A stretch of DNA of 64,000 nt from Clostridium ragsdalei P11 (GTDB lineage: Bacteria > Bacillota > Clostridia > Clostridiales > Clostridiaceae), in contig NZ_LROS01000003.1 in NCBI RefSeq assembly GCF_001675165.1, forward strand, positions 1 to 64,000, given 5' to 3'. Numbering within the stretch: the first letter of the stretch is position 1; every line of letters starts with the position of its first letter. Shown piece by piece: positions 15,821 to 25,909 of this stretch. The notes under the pieces were generated by a model, which was not told the DNA's origin, did no database searches, and saw only the letters and a program-made list of their open reading frames with translations. The position numbers and the translations under genes were made by a program.

Positions 15821-16678
15821 CTAAATACATTCCACTGGCAGTAAAATTTCACTTAAAGCCTTTACTTTATATATCTTTATATTTTTTAAATTTAATCCTC
15901 CTAGGAACTTTTCTTCAAATTTAAACTTTTCTGCATCATCATATATTATTCCTAAAACATTTCCACTATGTGCACCTATTATTCCAAGGCCTGAAGTTTT
16001 TTCTTTTATATCCATCACTAAGTTTAAAAAGTCATAATAAAGCCGCTCCTGATTTTTCACTATACTTTCAGTTGATACATAGGCTAGCTTATGTAAATCT
16101 TTTTCTTTCACTGCTTCTTTAAGTATTGGAACTAAGTCTTTAACATCACATAAATTAGGTAAATTTTTGTGATTAAATTCAACTGTATCTACTGTTTTAT
16201 CTCCTTCAAAAGCAAGTATATTATAAGATAAATAATCTCCTATGGTGAATTTATAATTACCACTTTTGTAATCAAATAAAGTCATCTTATTAAATACTAT
16301 ACTATCCGTAGGTTCGATATCTATACAGTTTTTCACAAGTTCTACCTCATTGAATTTTTTATTAAACATATTAATAAGACAATAATAAACTCCACAAAGA
16401 TCTGCCGTACTACTGGCAAGTCCCTTTCCATATGGAATCTCGGAGTTTATTTCTATATCTAGACTATCAAAATACTTTTCATATCCCCAGGATTTAAGAA
16501 TATTGTACAAAAAACTAGAAGACTTCTTTAAGTACCTTTTCCTTACGGGATTATTACATTCTATAAGCTTAACTTTAGTATAAATATTTACTGGACAAGA
16601 CAATAAAAGATCTCTATTTTCTATTTTTCCCTGAAGTATCTCTCCAAAACTTCCAGGATAAATTGTTGAAGTCTCCAT
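15821..16678 (-). CDS. pduX: L-threonine kinase (GHMP family)
   Basis: 285 residues from ATG 16678 after AAGGGTG. The GHMP signature IPYGKGLASSTADLCGVYYC (about 86-105) and the opening STIYPGSFGEILQG match PduX-type threonine kinases, which phosphorylate L-threonine for the aminopropanol arm of cobalamin. The C-terminal GLGIIGAHSGNVLGIIYDD motif is the third GHMP motif. CobD in the same operon would decarboxylate the product. Homoserine kinase is an alternative GHMP member but lacks this operon context. Confidence 0.85.
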   Translation of the reverse strand: METSTIYPGSFGEILQGKIENRDLLLSCPVNIYTKVKLIECNNPVRKRYLKKSSSFLYNILKSWGYEKYFDSLDIEINSEIPYGKGLASSTADLCGVYYCLINMFNKKFNEVELVKNCIDIEPTDSIVFNKMTLFDYKSGNYKFTIGDYLSYNILAFEGDKTVDTVEFNHKNLPNLCDVKDLVPILKEAVKEKDLHKLAYVSTESIVKNQERLYYDFLNLVMDIKEKTSGLGIIGAHSGNVLGIIYDDAEKFKFEEKFLGGLNLKNIKIYKVKALSEILLPVECI

Positions 16679-16690
16679 AAAATACACCCT

Positions 16691-17467
16691 TTACAAATTT
16701 TTTATTGTCTTTATATATTTCACAAGTTCATTTACATTGTAAAAAACATTAATATTATCATAATTCATTTTTTTTCTTCCAATTATAAAAGCATATATTC
16801 CACAATCCAGACAGGCTCTTATTTTTTCATAAGTTCCGCCTTCCCTTCCACTGTCTTTAAGCAGCATGGCTTCAGCTTCATAATCTTTTATAAAGGCACA
16901 ATTTAGTTCATAGCTGACAGGCCCCTTTAAGGCAATTATATCCCCTAGGTCTATTTTTCTGTCATTACATTCCTTTATAACTTTAACAGAAGGTAAAACT
17001 CTATAAATTATTCTATTTTTAAGGTTTAGGCCCAACACCTTATCTAAGCTCTTACTACCTGTAGTATTTAATATAGTTCCCTTTATCTCTTTAAGCTTCA
17101 CTTTAAGCTCATTATAATCCTCTACTTCTACAACTTTAGCCTCATTTTTAAATTTTTCTATACAAGAGGGCCTTTCATATCTTATATACTGTATATTTAG
17201 CTCATTGCATGCCTTAATTACATTTTTAGTAACTTCCACTGCATAAGGATGTGAGGCATCCACTAGTACTTTTACACCTTTTTCCCTTAATTCACTTATA
17301 AGATCATGAAGATCAAGTGGTTTATTATTCATATAAGCATATTTATATTCTTTAAGAAGCTCTCCACCATATTCCGTTGCTGTAGATACAAATATATCAG
17401 AAGTAAATTCATTTAGCAAAGAAAGTATTTTTCTACCTTCAGAAGTTCCAAGAATTAATCCTATCAT
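16691..17467 (-). CDS. cbiJ: Cobalt-precorrin-6A reductase
   Basis: 258 residues. CobK/CbiJ features are MIGLILGTSEGRKILSLLNE at the start, VLVDASHPYAVEVTKNV, YIRYERPS, ILNTTGSKSLDKV and YRVLPSVKVIKECN. The enzyme reduces cobalt-precorrin-6A to 6B with a pyridine nucleotide. It lies 12 bases downstream of cbiK and 12 bases upstream of pduX, within one transcript. Confidence 0.92.
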   Translation of the reverse strand: MIGLILGTSEGRKILSLLNEFTSDIFVSTATEYGGELLKEYKYAYMNNKPLDLHDLISELREKGVKVLVDASHPYAVEVTKNVIKACNELNIQYIRYERPSCIEKFKNEAKVVEVEDYNELKVKLKEIKGTILNTTGSKSLDKVLGLNLKNRIIYRVLPSVKVIKECNDRKIDLGDIIALKGPVSYELNCAFIKDYEAEAMLLKDSGREGGTYEKIRACLDCGIYAFIIGRKKMNYDNINVFYNVNELVKYIKTIKNL

Positions 17468-17479
17468 ATGAAAATCTCC

Positions 17480-18304
17480 TTACATTCTAACTTTCATCTT
17501 TTCATCCATAAGAGGATTGCCTTCTATACAATCTCTAATGTGCTGCACATATATCTTCTGAAAAGCCTTGTTTTCTCCAAGTCCATGAAGATATGTATCT
17601 ATTTCAAATCCTTTAGATTCAAGTATTTGTTTCCAAGAATCCTTGTCTTCACCTGCCATGTCATTTGTGGCATGATCTCCTGCTACTAACATAAAAGGCA
17701 TTAATGTTACTTTCTCAATATTGTTTTTTTTCAGCTTAGGTATTACATTATCAATTTCAGGATACCCCTCTACAGTAGCTATAAAAATATTTCTTATTTT
17801 CAAATCATCTAATACATATTGAAAAAGAGCATAACTAGAATTACTATGATGCGAAGAGCCATGTCCCATTAACACTACAGCTTCATTTTGACTAAGAGGT
17901 GGAAGCTGCTTTTCTAATGCCCTTGCAGCTATTACATAATCGCTTTGCCTATAAAGTACAGGGCGACCTAAAACCAGTTTACCAAAAGACCCTTGATATT
18001 CATTTATACAGCGAACTACCTTGTCATATTCATCTCCTGGCATTATATGTAGTGGCTGAACATAAACTTCTCTAAAGCCTTCATTTTTCATTTTATCCAG
18101 GGCCTCAGGCACTGTGTCTATATAAATTCCCTTTTGATTTTTTAATTTTTTAATTATTATTCCGGAGGTAAAAGCTCTTCTAACTGCATATCCCTTAAAT
18201 TCATTTTTAATTTCATTTTCCGTGTCTTCAATACAGTTTTTAAGTGTTTCCAATATGCTCGTACCAAAACTTACCACAAGTATTCCTCTTTTTGCTTCCT
18301 TCAA
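17480..18304 (-). CDS. cbiK: Sirohydrochlorin cobaltochelatase
   Basis: 274 residues. Opening GILVVSFGTSILETLKNCIE and LHIMPGDEYDKVV are CbiK hallmarks. Two metal/proton-shuttle histidines are in VVLMGHGSSHHSN (about 145) and MLVAGDHATNDMAGED (about 207). It inserts Co2+ into sirohydrochlorin, the commitment step of the anaerobic cobalt-early route. It needs the dehydrogenase encoded at 30588 to supply sirohydrochlorin. No signal peptide, so it is cytosolic (some CbiK forms are periplasmic). Confidence 0.93.
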   Translation of the reverse strand: MKEAKRGILVVSFGTSILETLKNCIEDTENEIKNEFKGYAVRRAFTSGIIIKKLKNQKGIYIDTVPEALDKMKNEGFREVYVQPLHIMPGDEYDKVVRCINEYQGSFGKLVLGRPVLYRQSDYVIAARALEKQLPPLSQNEAVVLMGHGSSHHSNSSYALFQYVLDDLKIRNIFIATVEGYPEIDNVIPKLKKNNIEKVTLMPFMLVAGDHATNDMAGEDKDSWKQILESKGFEIDTYLHGLGENKAFQKIYVQHIRDCIEGNPLMDEKMKVRM

Positions 18305-18338
18305 ATCTTATCACCTCTTTTAAGAATAGTTTTTAATT

Positions 18339-19061
18339 CTACTGTGGAATTTTGTAACCACGGGGAGTTATAAATACCCCATCTTTTATATAACTGTTAC
18401 TGTTTCCTATTATAACTACAGACATCATGTCAACTACGCTATCATCAAAAGAATCAAGTGTAAAAAGCTTATGCTCCTGACCTTCTCTAAGTGCATTTTT
18501 AACTACGGCTATAGGGGTATCGCCTTTCCTGTATTTTTTCACAATATCAATACATTCTTTTAAATAATGAGGTCTACCCTTACTTTTAGGATTATAAAGT
18601 GATATTACAAAATCTCCAGAAGCTGCAAGTTCAATTCTCTTTTTTATAAGCTCATAGGGAGTCATAAGATCACTTAAACTTATGTTACAGTTATCATGCA
18701 TAAGAGGTGCTCCAACTATGGAAGCTGCTGCAGAAGAAGCTGTAAGTCCTGGAATTACTTCTACATCTTCATCTTTTCTCATTTCTAAGATGAGCCCTGC
18801 CATACCATATATTCCTGGGTCACCTGTACTCACTATGGAAACTACGTGGTCTTTTGAAAGTTCAAGTGCTTTTTTACATCTCTCCACTTCAGCTCTCATA
18901 CCTGTTGAAATTACCTCTTTATTTTTAATTAGATCTTTTATCATCTCTATATACTTAGTATATCCTACAATTATTTCACTATTTTCTATTACCTTTACAG
19001 CACGTAAAGTCATATTTTCATATCCACCTGGTCCAATTCCTACTACATAAAGTTTACCCAT
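18339..19061 (-). CDS. cbiH: Cobalt-precorrin-3 (C17) methyltransferase
   Basis: 240 residues from ATG 19061 (AAGGATG precedes; the longer reading upstream lacks a site). Starts MGKLYVVGIGPGGYENMTL, then GDPGIYGMAGL, VIPGLTASSAAASIVGAPL and ISLYNPKSKGRPHYL, the CobJ/CbiH family set. It methylates C17 and drives ring contraction. One of five tetrapyrrole (SAM-dependent) methylases in the operon that share the GxGPG loop. Confidence 0.93.
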   Translation of the reverse strand: MGKLYVVGIGPGGYENMTLRAVKVIENSEIIVGYTKYIEMIKDLIKNKEVISTGMRAEVERCKKALELSKDHVVSIVSTGDPGIYGMAGLILEMRKDEDVEVIPGLTASSAAASIVGAPLMHDNCNISLSDLMTPYELIKKRIELAASGDFVISLYNPKSKGRPHYLKECIDIVKKYRKGDTPIAVVKNALREGQEHKLFTLDSFDDSVVDMMSVVIIGNSNSYIKDGVFITPRGYKIPQ

Positions 19062-19119
19062 TTTACACACATCCTTTATCCAGTGCACAATTCACAATTT
19101 ACAATGCACAATTTTTAAT

Positions 19120-20121
19120 TCACAGTTTTTTATGTACTTCACCTATACACAATGTCATTCCATTTGCCTTTATTTTATCCGTAATTAAAGATGCTCCCGT
19201 AAGTTCTGTGCAAGGCTCACACACTGCCCTTACACCTATGGTTTTTTCAACAAAGTCACTGCCTTTATAGTTGTGATGTACCTTCTTTATATCTTCTATA
19301 GAATAGATTTTCAAATCACATTTGAAATATTCTGCAAGTTTTAATATGGCCTCTTCCTTTGCCTTTATTTCCACAGTAGAAATATACTTTACAGCCCTTT
19401 CATCTATATTGTAATCTAAAAGCAGCTTTTTAACTGTTTCTATCATCTGCTTCGAATCGAAATTTTTCCTACAGCCAACTCCCAGCACAATATTTTTTCT
19501 TATGAGTTTTAATGTTTTTATATCTCTAAAATTTTCCTTGCCAAAGGCTTTACATTTATTTGTAACATACAAAAGTCCTTGTATATCGTCTGAATTGATG
19601 CTGTAACCTTTGGGAGCATCCAACAATTTATCCTCATCTATAAATCCTACTTTTTTGCCTTCCACCAAAAGGGCAGCTATGTATTTAGCATCTTTTAAAT
19701 CATTTATAATGAGTCCATTTTCTTTTGCAAAAACATCCGGTGCTTTTACCCCAATATTGTCCGTAGCTGTAGTTATTACAGGAACAGCTTTAAGGATACT
19801 TGCCAATTTGCATGTAAGTTCATTTGCCCCGCCTAAATGACCACTTAAAAGGCTGATTATGAATTTACAGGAACTGTCTATGACAACTACTGCAGGATCC
19901 TTATCTTTTGATTTTATAAAGCTTGCTATGGCTCTTACAGCTATACCCGTAGAACTTATAAATACAACTGCCTTGTAATTTGACATGGCAGTTTCCGCTG
20001 CATCTTTAAGTTTAAAACCTTCCATATTATTTTTAGAATAAAGATCTATAGGAAAATGCTTTTTTATCTTATCACTTATTTTATCTCCTGCAGTTGTAAC
20101 GCTAATTACCGCTATTTTCAT
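19120..20121 (-). CDS. cbiG: Cobalt-precorrin-5A hydrolase
   Basis: 333 residues from ATG 20121 (AGAAAGGC precedes), overlapping cbiF by 20 bases. Opening MKIAVISVTTAGDKISDKI, then VFISSTGIAVRAIASFIKSK and LLSGHLGGANELTCKLA mark the CbiG N-terminal and middle domains. The C-terminal CbiG/CobE domain carries NIVLGVGCRKNFDSKQ and ELTGASLIT. It opens the lactone ring and releases the C2 fragment (acetaldehyde) of cobalt-precorrin-5A. Full-length, without fusion to another cbi domain. Confidence 0.92.
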   Translation of the reverse strand: MKIAVISVTTAGDKISDKIKKHFPIDLYSKNNMEGFKLKDAAETAMSNYKAVVFISSTGIAVRAIASFIKSKDKDPAVVVIDSSCKFIISLLSGHLGGANELTCKLASILKAVPVITTATDNIGVKAPDVFAKENGLIINDLKDAKYIAALLVEGKKVGFIDEDKLLDAPKGYSINSDDIQGLLYVTNKCKAFGKENFRDIKTLKLIRKNIVLGVGCRKNFDSKQMIETVKKLLLDYNIDERAVKYISTVEIKAKEEAILKLAEYFKCDLKIYSIEDIKKVHHNYKGSDFVEKTIGVRAVCEPCTELTGASLITDKIKANGMTLCIGEVHKKL

Positions 20122-20878
20122 TTTTTGCCTTTCTGAACATATGGGTAAAATTTTCATCGTACAAAAGGCTTTTATCATATTTGCAATTGATAAAATCTCC
20201 TACAAGTATCTGCGCTGTCTTTGTTATATTTTCCTTCTTTACTTTTTCTACAATATCATCCAAAGTTCCTATAACACACTTTTCATCTTCCCAGGTAGCT
20301 TTTTGAATAACTGCTATAGGCACATTTCTACCATAGCCTTTCTTTAATTTTTCCACTACCTTGTCTATCATGCTTACAGACAAAAACAGTGCCATGGAAG
20401 CTCCTACAGAAGCTAATCTTTCCAAATTTTCTTTCTCTGGTACGGGAGTTCTTCCCTCTACTCTTGTAAGAATTATAGTTTGGCTTATACTTGGCAGGGT
20501 AAATTCTCTGTTTATAGCAGCTGCTGCAGCCGTAAAGGAACTTACTCCTGGAACAACTTCATAATCTATTCCAAGCTTGTCTAGTTCATCCATCTGCTCT
20601 CTTATAGCCCCATATATGGTTGGATCTCCTGTATGCAGTCTAACTATTTTCTTTCCTTCTCCATGATATTTTTTTATAACATCGATAACTTCATTTAAGG
20701 TCATGGAAGCAGAATTATATATTTTTACTCCAACTCTACAGTATTCCAAATGATCTTTGCTTACGAGTGAACCTGCATATATAACCACATCTGCAGTTTT
20801 TAATATATCTCTTCCTTTAACTGTTATTAAATCAGCATTTCCCGGTCCTGCTCCTATAAAGTAAACTTTATTTGTCAT
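20102..20878 (-). CDS. cbiF: Cobalt-precorrin-4 (C11) methyltransferase
   Basis: 258 residues. MTNKVYFIGAGPGNADLITV opens the SAM-methylase domain, and RLHTGDPTIYGAIREQMD and VVPGVSSFTAAAAAINREFT are CobM/CbiF-specific. LTRVEGRTPVPEKENL closes the active site. Cobalt-precorrin-4 is methylated at C11. It lies 12 bases after cbiL and overlaps cbiG. Confidence 0.94.
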   Translation of the reverse strand: MTNKVYFIGAGPGNADLITVKGRDILKTADVVIYAGSLVSKDHLEYCRVGVKIYNSASMTLNEVIDVIKKYHGEGKKIVRLHTGDPTIYGAIREQMDELDKLGIDYEVVPGVSSFTAAAAAINREFTLPSISQTIILTRVEGRTPVPEKENLERLASVGASMALFLSVSMIDKVVEKLKKGYGRNVPIAVIQKATWEDEKCVIGTLDDIVEKVKKENITKTAQILVGDFINCKYDKSLLYDENFTHMFRKAKNENSGN

Positions 20879-20890
20879 GTTCTTCCTCCT

Positions 20891-21577
20891 TTAATCTCTT
20901 TGGGCTATTATAAGAGACATATAATCTCTGCTTTTTAGTATATCTTCTCTATTTTTAAGTATTTCTTGTCCTTCTCTATAAGCTCTCTTTACACATACAT
21001 ACTTGAATCCTTTTTCTTCTAATACATCTAACACATTTTCTTCTTTTCTATACACTTTCATTATTACTACAAATTTTTCATCTGTTATCTTATCTACCTG
21101 AGATGCAGGAAGGATCAAAACCCTTTCATCTCCTATAACAATGCTCTGTCCTGCCAGACTTGCAGCAGCACAAAAAGATGTTATTCCAGGCACAGTTTCT
21201 GTTTTATACCCCTTGTTTTTAATATGCTCCAAAAGATATATATAGGTGCTGTATACAAAAGGGTCACCTATAGTCAAAAATGCAACATTTTTACCTTCAT
21301 TTAATCTTTCCTCTATAGTCTTAAAAGCTTCAAATATCTTTCCTTCCTGCTCTTTTCCACCCATTGGAAAGTGTTTTATTATAACTTCTTTACTTTCATC
21401 TACAAAATTTTTAGCTGTATCAAAAGCTATGCTTCTATCTCCATCTTTTGCTGAAGGTGCAACTATTACTTCACATTTCTTTATTACATTTACAGCTTTT
21501 AGCGTCAGTAATTCTTCATCTCCAGGTCCAACTCCTATACCATAGAGAGTACCCATCTTTAAGGTATCTTTTTCCAT
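20891..21577 (-). CDS. cbiL: Cobalt-precorrin-2 (C20) methyltransferase
   Basis: 228 residues. The start at 21577 is supported by GAGGATG. GIGVGPGDEELLTLKAVNVI, then VAFLTIGDPFVYSTYIYLLE and ETVPGITSFCAAASLAGQSI match CbiL/CobI. It is the first methylation after cobalt insertion. A 158-base AT-rich gap with no gene separates it from cbiT, the widest break inside the operon besides those flanking cbiA and pduX. Confidence 0.94.
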   Translation of the reverse strand: MEKDTLKMGTLYGIGVGPGDEELLTLKAVNVIKKCEVIVAPSAKDGDRSIAFDTAKNFVDESKEVIIKHFPMGGKEQEGKIFEAFKTIEERLNEGKNVAFLTIGDPFVYSTYIYLLEHIKNKGYKTETVPGITSFCAAASLAGQSIVIGDERVLILPASQVDKITDEKFVVIMKVYRKEENVLDVLEEKGFKYVCVKRAYREGQEILKNREDILKSRDYMSLIIAQRD

Positions 21578-21735
21578 AAGTTTTCACATCCTCACTACAT
21601 AATACAAAGTTTAAAGTCCAAATATCAAAGTTCAAATAATGATGACTTCCTTCGCACCTCAGCAAATCTATAATTTTAATGTTTTGTGATATTAGAAGAT
21701 AAATTGTCATTATCTGTTATTTGTTATTTAACAAA

Positions 21736-22302
21736 TTATAAATTACGAATTGCACTTACTATAAATATACTATTATTAGAAGTCATCATATAGCTATTTG
21801 CCCTGGTCTTGTTTATTGATACTTGTATGCATTCTACTTCATAATTCATACTTTTTAAAGTATCCAAAGTTTTATATAAATTATTTAAGGTTATAAAATT
21901 GAGCACCATTTTTCCATTTTCTTTTAGCTTTGCACCATATCTCTTTATTATTTCCTCTATATTTCCTCCGCTGCCGCCTATAAATACAGCATCAAAATAA
22001 GGCTTTATACTGCTCTCTACTTCAAGTGCTTCTCCTTTTACAACTGTTAAATTGTTTACATTGAATTTTTCTATATTTTTTTCAATTACAGAAAGTGCTT
22101 CTTCATTTTTTTCAATGGCAACTACCTGTCCCTTAGAGCATATCTTAGCCATCTGCACACTTACAGAACCTGTCCCAGCACCTACATCCAGCACCCTATA
22201 ATCTGACTCAACGCCAAGTTTTGCAATGCTGAGTATTCTAATTTCCTCTTTTGTCATGGGACAGTTTCCTCTTATAAATTCATCATCTTTTATATATCTC
22301 AT
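21736..22302 (-). CDS. cbiT: Cobalt-precorrin-6B C15-methyltransferase (decarboxylating)
   Basis: 188 residues from ATG 22302 (GTGGGAG 8 bases upstream). MRYIKDDEFIRGNCPMTKEE is the CbiT opening, and YRVLDVGAGTGSVSVQMAKI is the SAM motif. IGGSGGNIEEIIKRYG is the family loop. In this operon CbiT is separate from CbiE (in aerobes they are fused as CobL). It methylates C15 and decarboxylates the C12 acetate. Confidence 0.93.
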   Translation of the reverse strand: MRYIKDDEFIRGNCPMTKEEIRILSIAKLGVESDYRVLDVGAGTGSVSVQMAKICSKGQVVAIEKNEEALSVIEKNIEKFNVNNLTVVKGEALEVESSIKPYFDAVFIGGSGGNIEEIIKRYGAKLKENGKMVLNFITLNNLYKTLDTLKSMNYEVECIQVSINKTRANSYMMTSNNSIFIVSAIRNL

Positions 22303-22319
22303 AAAAATTTCTCCCACTT

Positions 22320-22937
22320 TTATAGAGTTTTATTTTCAATTACAACTACACAAAGACCTCCAAAGTCTTTATTTTTTAGCTCTGCAGCACTTCCTGAAGT
22401 GATTTTCTCATCCTCGTAAGAAAGATTTTCTCCTACATGCACTACTGCATCTACAGCATTTTCTTCTAGAATGCTGCACAGATAATCTGGTGAATGTTTT
22501 TTATCTGTAAACCATATAGAAATATGATTTTCCTTCACTATGCCTAAAAAATCTTCCTCTCTGCCGTGGAGACTTCCTAAAAAGGCTCCCTGCCAGCTAA
22601 GTTTTACTTTTGCCATCATATATTGAAAAGAGCTTATACCTGGAATAACTTCTATGTCACCATCATAATTCTTTTTTAAATACTCTGTTATACCATAGTA
22701 AAGTGGATCTCCAGAAGCTGTAACAGATACGCTTTCATATTTTCCAGATTGCAAAATATCAAGTATATCCGTTAACTTTTTTACCTTTATCTTATTGCCT
22801 TCTATAAAGTCCAAACTATCTACTGCTCTTTCAAAACCCAATATAGCCTGCGACTGTTTCATTACAGCTGCAGCCTTTGGAAGTATGTAATCTTTATTTC
22901 CAGGTCCTATGCCTACTATAAAAACCTTTGTATTCAT
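22320..22937 (-). CDS. cbiE: Cobalt-precorrin-7 (C5) methyltransferase
   Basis: 205 residues from ATG 22937, 7 bases after AGGTG. KVFIVGIGPGNKDYILPKAA opens it, followed by VSVTASGDPLYYGITEYL and EVIPGISSFQYMMAKVKLSW. The C-terminus NKTL lies 17 bases from cbiT. CbiE methylates C5 of cobalt-precorrin-7. Confidence 0.92.
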   Translation of the reverse strand: MNTKVFIVGIGPGNKDYILPKAAAVMKQSQAILGFERAVDSLDFIEGNKIKVKKLTDILDILQSGKYESVSVTASGDPLYYGITEYLKKNYDGDIEVIPGISSFQYMMAKVKLSWQGAFLGSLHGREEDFLGIVKENHISIWFTDKKHSPDYLCSILEENAVDAVVHVGENLSYEDEKITSGSAAELKNKDFGGLCVVVIENKTL

Positions 22938-22959
22938 AACCACACCTACTATTAAAATT

Positions 22960-24042
22960 TTACTTAGAAAGACTGCTGTAGAGAACTCCTCTTTTCATTG
23001 AATACATTATAACATCTGCTTCGATTGAATTATAGGTGTACTGTTCTATTCTATTTTTTACCTTAATACCTATATTTTCATAAAGCTCGTCATATCCATC
23101 TCCTAGAAGTTCCACAGCTCCTTCTGTAGTTTTTTCATTATACACTTTTTTTACAAGTTGCAAGTCTTCTCCCATTAAAGCAAGTTCCAGTGCCATTGTC
23201 TCAAGTCTTACATCTGATACCCTGCTGTGGGTGTTAAAACATCCTGAAGCAATTTTACTCATCTTACCTATATGTCCAATTACAAGTACTTTCTTTATGT
23301 TTTTGTTCATACAGCATCCCAGTGCAAAGCCAACATAGTTAGACATTATAACCATCTTGTTTTTATCCAGCTTCAAACTAGCTGCCATATTTTCTCCCAT
23401 GTTTCCAAAGAGAAGTATAAGATCTTTGCACCCTTTAGCTATCTTTTGATTTATCTCAAGTTCCACAGACTGTTTAAGTGCTTCCTCAGACATAGGCATT
23501 ACAATTCCACTTGTTCCAAGTATAGAGATTCCTCCTACTATATTAAGCCTTGGGTTAAATGTCTTCTTTGCTATTTTTTCACCTTCGGGCACAAATATAG
23601 TTATTTCTACACCTGAGTTTTCGGGAAGTACTTCTTTTACTTCTTTTTCAATCATCTTTCTAGGCACAGGGTTTATAGCAGCTTCACCTTTTTTCACATA
23701 TAGTCCTTCACCTTTAACTATTCCAACCCCTATGCCGCCTTTTAATCTATATCCTTTAGATATTTTATTTGCTCTTGCCCATATCTCTATGCCATTTGTT
23801 ATGTCTATATCGTCTCCACCATCTTTTAAAACACAGCACTCTACAAAATCTTTTCCATGCTTTACTTTTTCAATAGGTATCACAAGTTCAATACCTTTTG
23901 GAGTATCTATTTTCACTTCTTTTAAATCAGTTTTAAAATACAGCATAGTGGAAGCAGCCTTTGCAGCTGCTGCCGCACAAGAACCTGTAGTATATCCACA
24001 TCTAAGTCTTTTTCCATCACAATTTACATACATGTCAAGCAC
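22960..24042 (-). CDS. cbiD: Cobalt-precorrin-5B (C1) methyltransferase
   Basis: 360 residues from GTG 24042, preceded by [25 protein letters not shown] is the CbiD signature, followed by [30 protein letters not shown]-like ..[13 protein letters not shown] and [12 protein letters not shown]. The family has no resemblance to the GxGPG methylases and methylates C1. Near the C-terminus [20 protein letters not shown] carries the conserved GHIGK. Confidence 0.94.
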   Translation of the reverse strand: MLDMYVNCDGKRLRCGYTTGSCAAAAAKAASTMLYFKTDLKEVKIDTPKGIELVIPIEKVKHGKDFVECCVLKDGGDDIDITNGIEIWARANKISKGYRLKGGIGVGIVKGEGLYVKKGEAAINPVPRKMIEKEVKEVLPENSGVEITIFVPEGEKIAKKTFNPRLNIVGGISILGTSGIVMPMSEEALKQSVELEINQKIAKGCKDLILLFGNMGENMAASLKLDKNKMVIMSNYVGFALGCCMNKNIKKVLVIGHIGKMSKIASGCFNTHSRVSDVRLETMALELALMGEDLQLVKKVYNEKTTEGAVELLGDGYDELYENIGIKVKNRIEQYTYNSIEADVIMYSMKRGVLYSSLSK

Positions 24043-24067
24043 AATATCACCACCTAAAAGTGCTAAA

Positions 24068-24688
24068 TTATCTAGTTATCATATACATAAGTGCATTTAC
24101 TATAGCAGCTGCTATGTTACTGCCACCTTTTCTTCCCCTTATAGTTATCATAGGTACATCAAGTTTTTCTATTTCCTCTTTGGAGTCTGCAGCTCCTACA
24201 AATCCTACTGGTGCTCCTACTATAAATTTAGGCTTTGCCTTTCCGGCTAAAGTAAGCTCCTTTAATTTATAAAGTGCTGTAGGGGCATTTCCAAATACAA
24301 AAAACTCCACACCTTCTTCTACAGCTTTTTCTACAGCTGCCATAGAACGAGTTATTTCTTTTTCTTTAGCTATATCTGCTATTTCACTTCTACTTACAAA
24401 ACATTCTACTTTGCAGTTTAGCTTTGCAAGAGCCTTTTTATTTATTCCTGCTGCAGCCATATTTGTATCTGTATATATGGTAACACCTTTTTTTAAAAGT
24501 TCCAGGGCACTATCTACAGCTCCTTCTCTTATATAGAGTATATCTTTATATTGAAAATCTCCTGTAGTATGTATTACCCTCTTCACTATAGAAAGTTCTC
24601 TTTCAGGGAAATTACATTCTCCCATTTCTTCTCCTATTATTTCAAAACTTCTTTTCTCTATTCCCATAGGTGATTTTATATAATCCAT
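24068..24688 (-). CDS. cbiC: Cobalt-precorrin-8 methylmutase
   Basis: 206 residues. [19 protein letters not shown] and [15 protein letters not shown] carry the catalytic His (about 40). [17 protein letters not shown] and [35 protein letters not shown] are CbiC/CobH signatures. It moves the C11 methyl to C12, giving cobyrinate. A 25-base gap separates it from cbiD. Confidence 0.95.
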   Translation of the reverse strand: MDYIKSPMGIEKRSFEIIGEEMGECNFPERELSIVKRVIHTTGDFQYKDILYIREGAVDSALELLKKGVTIYTDTNMAAAGINKKALAKLNCKVECFVSRSEIADIAKEKEITRSMAAVEKAVEEGVEFFVFGNAPTALYKLKELTLAGKAKPKFIVGAPVGFVGAADSKEEIEKLDVPMITIRGRKGGSNIAAAIVNALMYMITR

Positions 24689-24726
24689 AATAATCTATTC
24701 TCCATTTCCTTATATGAAGTTAAAAA

Positions 24727-25803
24727 CTACTTTTCCCTTATATCTATAAATTTATCTGAATTTTTTACATCAGCTTCTTCAAAAGTTGCCATATTGTCCA
24801 TAGTATAAAGTGCGGCCTCTATTACTGAAAACTCTAAAGGACATCCTGAACCTTCTCCAAGTCTCATATCTAAATTTAACATAGGCTTTAATCCCAGTTC
24901 CCTCATCACATAGCTTATAGCTGGTTCTGCAGAAAGATGAGAAGGAAATAAATAATCTCCTACCTTTTCGTTTAATTTAAAAGCACATAAGGCAGCTGCC
25001 GAAGATATAAATCCGTCAATTACAATAGGTACTCTATTTTTTGCAGCTCCTAAAAAGCACCCGCACATTCCTGCTATATCAAACCCACCTACTTTTGACA
25101 ATACATCAATAATATCTTTTGGATCTGGTTTATTTACATCAATAGCAGCTTGTACAGCTTTCTTTTTACTTTTAAGTTGTTCATCTGTTATTCCAGAACC
25201 TTTTCCAACTGTAAGGTCTACTGGTAAACCTGTGATTGCACTTAAAATTGCAGAACTAGTGGCAGTATTACCTACACCCATTTCGCCTGTTCCAAAAAGG
25301 TTATATCCCTTTTTTACAAGATCATCTACTGACTCTATTCCTGCTTCAATGGCCTTTATGCATTCTTCTCTAGTCATGGCTGGTCCTTTAACCATGTTTT
25401 TAGTACCGTAGGCTACTTTTTTATTTATTATTTTAGGATCATCAAAGTCATAATCCACTCCTACATCTACTACAGTTATGTCAGACTTGGCAAAATCTGA
25501 AAGCACACAAACTCCTGTTATACCTCTTGCAAAATTTTTAGTAACTGTTACTGTAAGATCTTTAGGACAGTTACTTACCCCTTCTTCTACTACTCCATTA
25601 TCAGAACACATAATAACTATATTTTTTTTATTTATTTTATTATGTATTTTTCCTGTAATTCCTGCCATCTTGGCAGCTATTTCTTCAAGTTTTCCAAGGC
25701 TTCCTATAGGTTTTGTCAAGCTGTCCAATCTTTTCCATGCCTTTTTTACAGCCTCTTCATCTTTTCCCTCTATGCACTTTAAAGTTTCTTCAAATAAACT
25801 CAT
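24727..25803 (-). CDS. cobT: Nicotinate-nucleotide:dimethylbenzimidazole phosphoribosyltransferase
   Basis: 358 residues from ATG 25803 after GGGGGT. KPIGSLGKLEEIAAKMAGI, VIMCSDNGVVEEGVSNCP, LFGTGEMGVGNTATSSAIL and GKGSGITDEQL are CobT signatures. The C-terminal DMRLGEGSGCPLEFSVIEAA contains the catalytic Glu. It makes alpha-ribazole phosphate for the lower ligand. The base (DMB or another benzimidazole/purine) is not decided by sequence; no bza genes are seen nearby. Confidence 0.95.
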   Translation of the reverse strand: MSLFEETLKCIEGKDEEAVKKAWKRLDSLTKPIGSLGKLEEIAAKMAGITGKIHNKINKKNIVIMCSDNGVVEEGVSNCPKDLTVTVTKNFARGITGVCVLSDFAKSDITVVDVGVDYDFDDPKIINKKVAYGTKNMVKGPAMTREECIKAIEAGIESVDDLVKKGYNLFGTGEMGVGNTATSSAILSAITGLPVDLTVGKGSGITDEQLKSKKKAVQAAIDVNKPDPKDIIDVLSKVGGFDIAGMCGCFLGAAKNRVPIVIDGFISSAAALCAFKLNEKVGDYLFPSHLSAEPAISYVMRELGLKPMLNLDMRLGEGSGCPLEFSVIEAALYTMDNMATFEEADVKNSDKFIDIREK

Positions 25804-25909
25804 AATACATACCCCCAAATTTACTTTTAAAATTATTAAATTGACCCTTTACTATATAAGACACTAAAAACACAAAAATAGTAACGCATTTTTTAAAACT
25901 TTTTTATTT